64,000 bases of DNA, taken from assembly GCF_030580955.1 (NCBI RefSeq), contig NZ_JAUQON010000011.1, positions 124,001 through 188,000 on the forward strand. Reading direction: 5' to 3'. Below are positions 1 to 8,530 of the stretch, one piece after another. A model generated the notes under the pieces. That model worked only from the letters and a program-made list of their open reading frames with translations, had not been told where the DNA came from and did no database searches. Position numbers and translations under genes: made by a program. This DNA is from Hymenobacter convexus. Lineage in GTDB: Bacteria; Bacteroidota; Bacteroidia; Cytophagales; Hymenobacteraceae. Each line of letters starts with the position of its first letter. Position 1 is the stretch's first letter.

Positions 1-245
1 GTGGTGCTGGCTGTCTGAATTGTTGGTGATTTTGTGGTTATTTAGGCCGGTAAAGGCATTTTAGGCACCAGAGGAGTCGGGGGTTTGGCGCATGGCATCG
101 TTCCCGGCAACGATTGCACAAAAATAGATTGTCCAACTCTTGCTTTTGGCGGAGAGGAATGAAATCTTTATGAAGCAAAGCCGTCCCCAATCCGATGGCT
201 TTGTCCATTTCAATAGTTCTCTTCCCTTCGCATTGTCCCTTTAGT
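1..245. other. Leader region upstream of the pectin locus
   Basis: No gene is supported here. A reverse-strand open frame covers the stretch, but it runs on antisense through kduD and looks like a shadow. The only structured element I see is the palindromic site at 97-117. I do not find a clear TAnnTTTG promoter box, so the promoter of the pectin locus is not located. Confidence 0.5.
97..117. promoter_or_regulatory. Candidate operator upstream of kduD
   Basis: Two overlapping palindromes lie here. ATCGTT (97-102) and AACGAT (109-114) flank CCCGGC, and GCAACGATTGC (107-117) is itself a dyad (GCAA/TTGC). The second resembles LacI/GalR-type operator half-sites. It stands about 130 bases before the first gene of the pectin locus, which fits a repressor site, but the binding protein is not in the window. 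Confidence 0.3.
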
Positions 246-1016
246 ATGACTGCTTTCTCTTCCGCATTTAGTTTGGCTGGTAAGCGCGCCCTCGTGACGG
301 GCTGCGACCGTGGTATCGGACAAGCCATTGCCCTCGGCCTGGCCGAGGCGGGCGCCGACATCATCGGCGTATCCATCCACATGCCGGCGGGCGGCGAAAC
401 CGAGCTGGCCGTGCAGGCCCTGGGCCGCGAATACAAAGGCTATCAGGCCGACTTTGGCCAGCTGGAAGAGTTGCAGGGCTTCATCAAGCAGGTGCAGGCC
501 GACTTTCCGGTCATCGACATTCTGTTCAACAACGCCGGTATCATCCGCCGCGCGCCGGCTGCCGAGCACTCCGACGAGGACTGGGACGCCGTGCTCAGCA
601 TCAACCTCGACGCGCCCTTCCGTCTGGCCCGCGCCATCGGCGGCCAGATGCTGCAGAACGGCTCGGGCAAAATCGTCTTCACGGCCTCGCTGCTCACTTT
701 CCAGGGCGGCATCAACGTGCCCAGCTACGCGGCCAGCAAAGGTGGCGTAGGCAGCCTGGTGAAGGCCCTGGCCAACGAATGGGCCGGCCGCGGCGTGAAC
801 GTGAACGCCATTGCCCCCGGCTACGTGGCCACCGACAACACCGCCGCCCTGCGCCAGGACGAGGAGCGCAGCGCCGCCATCCTCTCGCGCATTCCGGCCG
901 GCCGCTGGGCCCTGCCCACCGACTATGCCGGCCCGGCCGTGTTCCTGGCCTCGGCCGCTTCGGACTACGTGCACGGCACCATCCTCACCGTCGACGGCGG
1001 CTGGATGGGGCGGTAA
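246..1016 (+). CDS. kduD: 2-dehydro-3-deoxy-D-gluconate 5-dehydrogenase (KduD)
   Basis: This short-chain dehydrogenase reduces 3-deoxy-D-glycero-2,5-hexodiulosonate to KDG with NAD(P)H in the cytoplasm. The protein is 256 residues, the normal SDR length. It shows the Rossmann motif TGCDRGIG (residues 18-25), NNAG near residue 95 and the catalytic YAASK (Tyr161, Lys165). The start at 246 is chosen because the frame opens earlier (195) with a stretch unlike the family, while residues from 246 read as a standard SDR N-terminus. It is first in the locus, followed by kduI, its partner in the unsaturated-uronate branch. KduD rather than another SDR is inferred from sequence type plus this neighbour. 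Confidence 0.92.
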   Translation: MTAFSSAFSLAGKRALVTGCDRGIGQAIALGLAEAGADIIGVSIHMPAGGETELAVQALGREYKGYQADFGQLEELQGFIKQVQADFPVIDILFNNAGIIRRAPAAEHSDEDWDAVLSINLDAPFRLARAIGGQMLQNGSGKIVFTASLLTFQGGINVPSYAASKGGVGSLVKALANEWAGRGVNVNAIAPGYVATDNTAALRQDEERSAAILSRIPAGRWALPTDYAGPAVFLASAASDYVHGTILTVDGGWMGR

Positions 1017-1028
1017 TTGACGTGTTAA

Positions 1029-1124
1029 GTTTTGAGGGTTGAATTTTGAGTTTTAAAACGCAACCCCGACTTCAGGAACAACAGCCCTGAACAACTCAAC
1101 ACGCAGCCTTCAACCCTCAACATT
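1029..1124. repeat. Imperfect inverted repeat between kduD and kduI
   Basis: TTTTGAGGGTTGAA near 1030 is matched by its reverse complement TTCAACCCTCAA near 1108. It fills most of the 114-base gap between kduD and kduI and may be a decayed mobile palindrome. It has no U-run typical of a terminator. Confidence 0.4.
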
Positions 1125-1130
1125 TAAAAG

Positions 1131-1961
1131 ATGACCCAGCGCTTTGCCATCGGCCCCCGCGAAACCGCCACGCTCAATACGAGCGGTATCCGGGAACATT
1201 TCCTGATTGAGAACATCTTCACAGCCGGCGAAATCGAGCTGACCTACACGCACTACGACCGCATGATTGTGGGTGGTGCTCAGCCCACCGGCGCGGCGCT
1301 GACCTTGCCCTGCCCGGAGTCGCTGAAAGCCAACTTCTTTCTGGAACGCCGCGAGTTGGGCGCCCTGAACGTGGGCGGCGCCGGCACCGTCACCGTGGAC
1401 GGTACGGTCTACGAGTTGGGTAACCAGGACTGCCTCTACGTGGGCATGGGCAACAAGGAAGTGGCCTTCGCCAGCGTGGACGCGGCCCGGCCGGCCAAGT
1501 TCTACCTCTTGTCTTCGCCGGCGCACGCGGTGCACCCCACCGCCCGCCGCACTCAGGCCGAAGCCACGCCCGTGGAAATGGGCGCGATGGAAACGGCCAA
1601 CGAGCGCACCATCTACAAATACATCTACCAGGAAGGCATCCAGAGCTGCCAGCTGGTGATGGGCCTCACCCAGCTCAAGCCGGGCAATGTGTGGAACACC
1701 ATGCCCAGCCACACGCACGACCGCCGCATGGAGGCCTATCTCTACTTCAACCTGCCCCAGGGCCAGCGCGTGCTGCACCTGCTGGGCGAGCCCACCGAAA
1801 CGCGCCCCCTGTGGGTGAGCAACGAGCAGGCCATTCTCTCGCCGCCGTGGTCCATCCACACCGGCTGCGGCTCCAGCAACTACGCCTTCATCTGGGGCAT
1901 GGCCGGCGAAAACCGCGAATACACCGACATGGACGCCGTGCCGCTCGACGCGCTGCGCTAA
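1131..1961 (+). CDS. kduI: 5-dehydro-4-deoxy-D-glucuronate isomerase (KduI)
   Basis: KduI isomerises 5-keto-4-deoxyuronate, the spontaneous product of unsaturated galacturonate, to 3-deoxy-D-glycero-2,5-hexodiulosonate, the substrate of KduD. At 276 residues it is full length for the family. A double cupin fold is expected, with the metal-site segment HTHDRRMEAY at residues 194-203 (His194, His196, Glu201 as likely ligands) and a later conserved SIHTGCG. It lies between kduD and the SusC gene, which places it in the pectate lyase branch of the pathway. Confidence 0.95.
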   Translation: MTQRFAIGPRETATLNTSGIREHFLIENIFTAGEIELTYTHYDRMIVGGAQPTGAALTLPCPESLKANFFLERRELGALNVGGAGTVTVDGTVYELGNQDCLYVGMGNKEVAFASVDAARPAKFYLLSSPAHAVHPTARRTQAEATPVEMGAMETANERTIYKYIYQEGIQSCQLVMGLTQLKPGNVWNTMPSHTHDRRMEAYLYFNLPQGQRVLHLLGEPTETRPLWVSNEQAILSPPWSIHTGCGSSNYAFIWGMAGENREYTDMDAVPLDALR

Positions 1962-1998
1962 CCCGATTTTTAAAAACTCCCACCCAATCATTTCACTC

Positions 1999-4900
1999 AT
2001 GAAAAAACATTTTCTCCTGGTCTGGCTCCTGTTCTTCGGGGGCATCGGGCTGGCTGCGGCGCAGAACCGGCAGGTGCAGGGCGTCGTCAAATCGGCGGAG
2101 GGCGAAACCCTGCCGGGCGTGACAGTGCTCGTGGAGGGCACCACCAACGGCGCCTCCACGGGCGTGAATGGCGAGTACAGCCTTACGCTGACGCCGGCCC
2201 AAGTAGCGGGCGCCAAACTCCGTTTCAGCTTTGTCGGCTACGTATCGAAGGAAGAAACGGTGGGCGACCGAACCACCATCAACGTGACCTTGGCTTCAGA
2301 CAGCAAGCAGTTGGAAGACGTGGTCGTAATTGGCTACCAAGAAGTGCAGCGCCGCGACGTGACCGGTTCGGTGTCGTCGGTGAGCGCGCAGCAGATTAAG
2401 GACATTCCCGTAAACTCGGCCGCCGAAGCCCTCACCGGCCGCCTGGCCGGTGTGCAGCTGACCAGCGCCGAGGGCACCCCCGGCAACCTCAACGTGCAGG
2501 TGCGCGTGCGGGGCGGCGGCTCCGTGACGCAGGACAACTCGCCGCTGTACGTGGTGGACGGCATCCAGATTGAGAACGCGCTGAGCGTGATTGCTCCGCA
2601 GGACATTGCCTCGGTGGACGTGTTGAAGGATGCTTCGGCCACGGCCATTTACGGTGCCCGCGGCGCCAACGGCGTTATCATCATCACCACTAAAAAGGGC
2701 TCGGAAGGCCGCACGGTGGTGAGCTACAACGGCTTTGCCGGCTTCCGCAAAATCACGAAGACGCTGGGCGTGCTCGGCCCCGACGACTACCTGAACTACC
2801 AGTACGAGCGGGTGCGCATCATTGGCAACGCTTCGGGCGGCCTGCCCACGTTCAAGAGCCTGTTTGGCAGCACCAACTTCAACAGCGACACGCTGCAGCG
2901 CGCCCGCAGTGCGCCGTTCATCAACTGGCAGGATGAAACCTTCGGCCGCGAGGCGTTCCAGCAAACGCACAACGTATCGGTATCGGGCGGCTCGAAAGCC
3001 ACCACGTACTCGCTGAGCCTGACGCACAACGACGAGCAGGGCATTCAGCGCGGCTCCGACTACACCCGCAACCTGATAAACTTCCGCTTCGACACCAAAG
3101 CCACCGACAAGCTGCGCGTGGGCCTCAACGCCCGCTTCAACGACCAGGGCACGCTGGGCGCCGGCACCTCCACGTCGGGCTCGAACACGACCTCGCGTTT
3201 GCGTAATGCCGTGCAGTATCAGCCGCTGCAGGTGCCCAAGGCCAACGGCCAGGTGGTGGACGTGTCGGCGTTTGACCCCGAATTCTTCGACCAGTCTTCG
3301 TTGTCCAACCCCATTGTGACCATCGACAATGAGTACCGCAAGGACAAGCGCCGCACCGTCAACATCGGCGCCAACGCGTCGTTGGAACTGGCCAAGGGCC
3401 TGACCTTCCGCACCACGGCCGGCTTCGACATCACCGACCTCAACCTGGGCACCTTCAACGGCTTGTACTCGCCGGTGCTGCGCTCGGCTTCGGGCGGCTA
3501 CGCCAACAAGCCGTTTGCCACCATCACCCAAACGACCCAGACCACGCTCAACAACTCGAACGTGCTGGACTACTCAAACAAAATCGGCAAGCACTCTTTC
3601 GGCATTTTGCTGGGCGAGGAAATATACCAGCAGCAGAGCCGCCAGCTCTACATCCAGACCAACTTCCTGCCGGATGACATCACCGCCGAGCGCGCGCTGG
3701 CCAACATCAACCAGGGCGTGCTGCCCGCCGGCCAGACGGCGCAGCCCGTGCTGCCCCAGACCAGCGTGCCGGCCGACTACCGCCTGCTGTCGGGCTTTGG
3801 CCGCCTGACGTATTCGTACGACGACAAGTACTTGTTCACCGGCACGCTGCGGGCCGACGGCTCGTCGAAATTCCCGGCGGGCAACAAGGTGGGCTACTTC
3901 CCCGGTGCCTCGGTGGCCTGGCGCGTGTCGCGTGAGGAGTTCTTCAAAGGCATCCCCACCATTTCGGACCTGAAGCTGCGTTTGAGCTACGGCCAGGCCG
4001 GCAACAACCGCATCAACGACTTCCTGTACGCCCAGCTGTTCACGGCCGGCAACGCGCCGTACGCGCTGAACCACAGCATTGTGCTCGGCTCGTCGGCTAC
4101 CAGCCTCGCCAACCCGAACCTGAAGTGGGAAACCACCACGTCGCGCAACATCGGTATCGACCTCTCGCTGCTCGACAACCGCTTCCAGTTCACGGCCGAT
4201 GCCTACTACAACACCACCAACGACCTGCTGCTCAACAAGCCGATTCCGGCCTTCCTGGGCTACACTTCGCAGCTGCAGAACATCGGTTCGACTTCGAACA
4301 AAGGCCTGGAAATGCAGCTGACCGCCACGGTGCTGCGCAGCGAAAACTTCAGCTGGACGGCCACGGCCAACGCCTCGTTCAACCGCGGCCGCATTGAGAG
4401 CCTGGGCAACAACCAGACCGAAATTCCGGCCATCTCGTCGGGCTGGGCCGGCTCCACGGCTTCGCTGATTCCGGACTATGTGGCCCGCGTGGGCCAGCCG
4501 GTGGGCCAGATGTACGGCTACGTGACCGACGGCTTCCTCACCGCCGACGACTTCTCGGGCTACGTGCCCGGCGCCAACGGTGCCCTGGGCACCTGGACGC
4601 CCAAGACGGACCGCACTTTCGTGAACGACCTGGGCCTCATCGGCGAAACGGGTGGCTACCGCCCGGGCCTGCTCAAGCTCAAGGACCTGAACGGCGACAA
4701 CAAGATTGACGCCAACGACCAGACCGTGATTGGCAACGCCAACCCCAAAGCAGTAGGCGGCCTGAACCAACAGTTCACCTACAAGGGTTTTGATGCCAGC
4801 CTGTTCCTCAACTTCGTGCTGGGCAACGACATCTACAACGCCAACAAGATTGAATTTACTTCGAACACGCCCAACACGCAGTTCAGCAACGTGCTGAGCA

Positions 4901-5286
4901 TCATGAGCGACCGGTACCGTGTCATCGAGGCCGACGGCAGCCCCATCACCACCATCGCCCGTCTGCAGGAGGTGAACCAGACGGCCAACATCTGGACGCC
5001 CACCCGCAACTTCGTGTTCCACTCCTGGGCCGTGGAAGACGGCTCGTTCCTGCGCATCAACAACCTGACCGTGGGCTATACCCTGCCCAAGACGCTGACT
5101 CAGCGCGCCAAGGTGAACTCGCTGCGCTTCTACGCGACGCTGAACAACATCTATACGTTCACCAAATACACCGGCTACGACCCGGAGGTGAACACCCGCC
5201 GCGCCACGCCCCTCACGCCGGGCGTCGACTACGCCGCCTACCCCCGCAGCCGCGCCTTCCTGTTCGGCGTCAACCTGTCGCTTTAA
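1999..5286 (+). CDS. SusC-type TonB-dependent outer-membrane transporter
   Basis: This 1095-residue protein imports oligosaccharides across the outer membrane, probably pectin fragments given the neighbours. It has a signal peptide ending LAAAQ, then a carboxypeptidase-regulatory-like domain (QVQGVVKSAEGETLPGV, about residues 25-105). A plug domain follows with the SusC hallmarks PLYVVDGI and SATAIYGARGANGV, and then a long beta-barrel ending in an aromatic-rich strand. The start follows kduI by 37 bases. The specific ligand is inferred only from context. Confidence 0.95.
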   Translation: MKKHFLLVWLLFFGGIGLAAAQNRQVQGVVKSAEGETLPGVTVLVEGTTNGASTGVNGEYSLTLTPAQVAGAKLRFSFVGYVSKEETVGDRTTINVTLASDSKQLEDVVVIGYQEVQRRDVTGSVSSVSAQQIKDIPVNSAAEALTGRLAGVQLTSAEGTPGNLNVQVRVRGGGSVTQDNSPLYVVDGIQIENALSVIAPQDIASVDVLKDASATAIYGARGANGVIIITTKKGSEGRTVVSYNGFAGFRKITKTLGVLGPDDYLNYQYERVRIIGNASGGLPTFKSLFGSTNFNSDTLQRARSAPFINWQDETFGREAFQQTHNVSVSGGSKATTYSLSLTHNDEQGIQRGSDYTRNLINFRFDTKATDKLRVGLNARFNDQGTLGAGTSTSGSNTTSRLRNAVQYQPLQVPKANGQVVDVSAFDPEFFDQSSLSNPIVTIDNEYRKDKRRTVNIGANASLELAKGLTFRTTAGFDITDLNLGTFNGLYSPVLRSASGGYANKPFATITQTTQTTLNNSNVLDYSNKIGKHSFGILLGEEIYQQQSRQLYIQTNFLPDDITAERALANINQGVLPAGQTAQPVLPQTSVPADYRLLSGFGRLTYSYDDKYLFTGTLRADGSSKFPAGNKVGYFPGASVAWRVSREEFFKGIPTISDLKLRLSYGQAGNNRINDFLYAQLFTAGNAPYALNHSIVLGSSATSLANPNLKWETTTSRNIGIDLSLLDNRFQFTADAYYNTTNDLLLNKPIPAFLGYTSQLQNIGSTSNKGLEMQLTATVLRSENFSWTATANASFNRGRIESLGNNQTEIPAISSGWAGSTASLIPDYVARVGQPVGQMYGYVTDGFLTADDFSGYVPGANGALGTWTPKTDRTFVNDLGLIGETGGYRPGLLKLKDLNGDNKIDANDQTVIGNANPKAVGGLNQQFTYKGFDASLFLNFVLGNDIYNANKIEFTSNTPNTQFSNVLSIMSDRYRVIEADGSPITTIARLQEVNQTANIWTPTRNFVFHSWAVEDGSFLRINNLTVGYTLPKTLTQRAKVNSLRFYATLNNIYTFTKYTGYDPEVNTRRATPLTPGVDYAAYPRSRAFLFGVNLSL

Positions 5287-5314
5287 TTCCCACCCGATTT
5301 TTTGACCTGATTAT

Positions 5315-7216
5315 ATGAAATCGTTTCATTCCTTCCGCCGGGTGGCGCTGGCTGCCGTGGCCTTGGCCGGCACCGCCGGGCTGGTTTCTTCCTGCAAAGA
5401 CTACCTCGAAGTGGACCCCATCGCGCTCAACACGACGGAGTACACCTTCAGCACCGTGAGCGGCGCCACCGCCGCCGTCATCGGCGCCTACGACCCGCTG
5501 TCGGGCGACAACGGCTACGGCACCCGCATCAGCCTGTATTACCCGCTCGATTCGGACGAGCTGATTGGCTCGGCCGGCGCCGCCGACGGGGGCCGCCGCA
5601 GCATTGCACGCTACATTGCCCTGCCCACCAACACGGAGATTAACAACCCCTGGAACCAGCTGTATCAGGGCGTGGAGCGCTCCAACATCTGCATTCAGCA
5701 GATTCCGCAGATGGCCGCGTACACCAGCGGCAGCGCCTCCGACCAGGCGGCCCTTAAGCGCCTGCACGGCGAAGCCCTCACGCTGCGGGCCCAGTACATT
5801 TTTGAGCTGGTGCGCAACTGGGGCGATGTGCCGGTGCAATTCACCCCGGCCGTGTCGGGTCAGGACTTTAACCTGCCCAACTCAGACCGCAACGCCACCC
5901 TCACCCGCCTGATTGCCGACCTGCAGCTGGCAATTGACCTGCTGCCTTGGCGCAGCCAGGCCGGCACCCCGAGTGAGCGCATCACCAAAGGCGCCGCCAA
6001 GGCGCTGCGTGCCCGCCTCTGCCTGTACCGCGGCGGCTATTCGCTGCAAGGCAACACCATGCAGCGCCCCGCCGACTACCTCGACTACTACCGCATTGCC
6101 CGCCAGGAGTGTGCCGACCTGATGACGGCCAGCGCCCGCGCCGAGCACACGCTGAACCCGAGCTTCCTGGAAGTATTCAAGAGCATGAACGAGTTGCGCT
6201 CGGAAACGGCCAACGAAATCATGTTCCAGGTGGGCATGGCCACGGCTACGGGTGCTTCGGGCAGCAAGGTGGGCTACTACAACGGCCCGCGTTTGCAGAA
6301 CGCCTCGGGCACCTACGGCTCGACGCAGGGGGCCGTGACCATCGCGCCGCCCTACTTCTACGCCTTCGACTCGACCGATACGCGCCGCGACGTGACCATC
6401 ACCACTTACGGCATTGCCAGCACCGCCAACGTGCAGACGGGCGTGGCCCTGACCTCGGCCACGGACGGCAAATGGCGCCGCGACTGGCACATTCCGCCCG
6501 TGACCGGTTCTGTGAACTACCTCGACTACAACTGGCCCATCATCCGCTTCTCGGATGTGCTGCTGATGTTTGCCGAAACCGAAAACGAGCTGAACGGCCC
6601 CACCCAGGCTGCCCAGGATGCCCTGATGGAAGTGCGCACCCGCGGCTTCGGCGGCAACCGCGCCCGCGCCCTGCTCACCCTGACGCAGGGTGGTTTTAGC
6701 CTGAGTTCCAAGGCCGGCCTGTTCAACGCCATTGTGAACGAGCGGTACATCGAGTTCGGCGGCGAAGGCATCCGCAAGTATGACCTGCTCCGCTGGAACC
6801 TCTTCGCAACGAAGCTGGCTGAAGTGAAGGCTAACATCGAGAAAATGGCCCTCGGCCTGGCCCCCTACGACAACGTGCCGCTGTATCAGTACTACCGGAC
6901 GCCCACCGCGGCCTCGCTGGCCGTGCAGCCCGTGCAGTGGACCCGCTCGTTCTATAAGCCTTCGCCCACGCCCAACACGGCGCCCACCGGCACCGTGCGC
7001 GTGAACTGGCGCCAAGGCATTGACGCCGCCTACGTGGCCAACACCAAGCCGACCAACACCGACTACGCGCTGCCTGGCTCCACTACGGCTCCGATAAAAA
7101 GCCTGGGTTCGGGCCTGGCTGCTGAGTACGTGCCCGGCCGTGGCAAAGAACTGCTGCCCATTCCGTCGGCCACCCTCAGCGCTGACCCGGCCCTGCAGCA
7201 AAATTTTGGCTATTAA
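5315..7216 (+). CDS. SusD/RagB-type surface glycan-binding lipoprotein
   Basis: This is the lid and binding partner of the upstream SusC, 28 bases away. The protein is 633 residues. It has a lipoprotein signal with the sequence GLVSSCKDYL, so Cys near residue 27 is the likely lipidated residue. It shows the SusD features of an N-terminal TPR-like region (WNQLYQGVERSN) and the C-terminal motif NERYIEFGGEGIRKYDLLRW. A polysaccharide utilisation locus is defined by this pair, and pectin as substrate is inferred from the flanking enzymes. Confidence 0.95.
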   Translation: MKSFHSFRRVALAAVALAGTAGLVSSCKDYLEVDPIALNTTEYTFSTVSGATAAVIGAYDPLSGDNGYGTRISLYYPLDSDELIGSAGAADGGRRSIARYIALPTNTEINNPWNQLYQGVERSNICIQQIPQMAAYTSGSASDQAALKRLHGEALTLRAQYIFELVRNWGDVPVQFTPAVSGQDFNLPNSDRNATLTRLIADLQLAIDLLPWRSQAGTPSERITKGAAKALRARLCLYRGGYSLQGNTMQRPADYLDYYRIARQECADLMTASARAEHTLNPSFLEVFKSMNELRSETANEIMFQVGMATATGASGSKVGYYNGPRLQNASGTYGSTQGAVTIAPPYFYAFDSTDTRRDVTITTYGIASTANVQTGVALTSATDGKWRRDWHIPPVTGSVNYLDYNWPIIRFSDVLLMFAETENELNGPTQAAQDALMEVRTRGFGGNRARALLTLTQGGFSLSSKAGLFNAIVNERYIEFGGEGIRKYDLLRWNLFATKLAEVKANIEKMALGLAPYDNVPLYQYYRTPTAASLAVQPVQWTRSFYKPSPTPNTAPTGTVRVNWRQGIDAAYVANTKPTNTDYALPGSTTAPIKSLGSGLAAEYVPGRGKELLPIPSATLSADPALQQNFGY

Positions 7217-7246
7217 CCGGAGGGCTGATTAGCGCAACCTGCTTCG

Positions 7247-7290
7247 CTGCCCGGAAATAGCGTGCCCGACGGCCGCTATTAGCCGGGCAG
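7247..7290. terminator. Strong hairpin between susD and the pectate lyase gene
   Basis: CTGCCCGG (7247-7254) pairs with CCGGGCAG (7283-7290), and inside it ATAGCG (7257-7262) pairs with CGCTAT (7274-7279). No U-run follows directly, so it may attenuate transcription or protect the 3' end of the susCD transcript rather than end it fully. Confidence 0.45.
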
Positions 7291-7357
7291 CCTGGCACTC
7301 CTCATCTTTTTCACAAAAGACTTTGCCCGAGGTTTCGGCTTCTCCAAATCCTGCCCC

Positions 7358-8476
7358 ATGACGATGCTGCACTTACTTTGCCTGACGGGAGGACTGGCCC
7401 TGAGCACGGCTTGCGCCCGCAAAGAGCTGGCCGCCGAAACCGTAAGCAAAGCGCCCGCCAGCGCCGCCACGGCCAGTCCCACCGCCTCCCAGCCCCCGCT
7501 GCAGGACAGCACCGCCGAAAAAATGCTGGTATTCCAGCGCAGCGTGGGCGGCTGGCCCAAGGCCGTGGGCAACGAAAAAGTGGATTACAAGCACCCGCTA
7601 AGCGCCGCCGCTCGCACCCGCACGCTGGCCGACAAGGGCCGCAACGACGCCACCATCGACAACAATGCCACGAGCCGGGAAATCATCTACCTAGCCGAGG
7701 CTTATCAAAAAACCAACAACGCCGCCTACCGCGAGGGGGCCGAAAACGGCATCCGCTTTCTGCTGAAGATGCAATACGCTAACGGTGGCTTCCCGCAGTA
7801 CTACCCCGATTTCAGCAACTACCGCCACCAGATTACTTACAACGACAACGCCATGGTGCGCGTGCTGGAGGTGCTGCGCAACGTGGCCCGGCAAAAGGCT
7901 CCGTTCGTGGGCCTCGATGCCGCGCTGCCGGCCCAAGCCCAAACCGCTGTAGACAAGGGCACCGACTGCATCCTCAAAACGCAGTATGTGCGCAAGGGCG
8001 TGCCCACGGCGTGGTGTGCCCAGTACGACGAGAAAACCCTGCAGCCGGCCAAGGCCCGCGCCTTCGAGTTGGCCTCGCTGAGCGGCGACGAGTCGGTGGA
8101 AATCGTGCGGTTTCTGATGGGTATTGACAACCCCTCACCGGCGGTGAAGAAGTCGATTGACAGCGCTATTGCCTGGTTTGAGAAAGTGAAAATCACCGGC
8201 TTCATGGTGAAGGAAATTGCCGCTCCGCAGGAGAAATCGGGCCGCGACCGGGTGATGGTGCCCGAAGCCGGTGCCACCATCTGGGCCCGCTTTTACGAGT
8301 TGGATACCGACCGGCCGATTTACGTGGGCCGTGACAGCCAGGTGCATTACCAGCTGGCCGAAATCGAGAACGAGCGGCGCGCCGGCTACCTGTACCTGGG
8401 TACCTGGCCCGAAAAATTGTTAACCAAAGACTATCCCGCGTGGCAGAAGCGGGTGAGTACGGGAGAGAAGAACTAA
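7358..8476 (+). CDS. Pectate lyase, PL10-like, lipoprotein
   Basis: The protein cleaves polygalacturonate by beta-elimination and gives unsaturated products that feed KduI and KduD. It has 372 residues. The N-terminus is a lipoprotein signal with lipobox LSTAC and Cys19 as the likely lipid anchor, so surface or periplasmic location is expected. The catalytic region from about residue 55 has the PL10/PelA pattern: GGWPKAVG, TIDNNATSREIIYLA, NGGFPQYYPD, ITYNDNAMVRVLE and PTAWCAQYD. It is the only depolymerase in the window, so the full pectinase set must lie elsewhere. Confidence 0.88.
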   Translation: MTMLHLLCLTGGLALSTACARKELAAETVSKAPASAATASPTASQPPLQDSTAEKMLVFQRSVGGWPKAVGNEKVDYKHPLSAAARTRTLADKGRNDATIDNNATSREIIYLAEAYQKTNNAAYREGAENGIRFLLKMQYANGGFPQYYPDFSNYRHQITYNDNAMVRVLEVLRNVARQKAPFVGLDAALPAQAQTAVDKGTDCILKTQYVRKGVPTAWCAQYDEKTLQPAKARAFELASLSGDESVEIVRFLMGIDNPSPAVKKSIDSAIAWFEKVKITGFMVKEIAAPQEKSGRDRVMVPEAGATIWARFYELDTDRPIYVGRDSQVHYQLAEIENERRAGYLYLGTWPEKLLTKDYPAWQKRVSTGEKN

Positions 8477-8530
8477 CCCCGGCTTCTAGCTTCGTTACGC
8501 AATAACAATTAGCCTCATTGTAATACCTAC

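Noticed and set aside
38..436. - strand frame at the window start
   Set aside because: It runs antisense through kduD and its first part has no family-like sequence. A real gene cannot be excluded for the part before 195, but nothing supports it.
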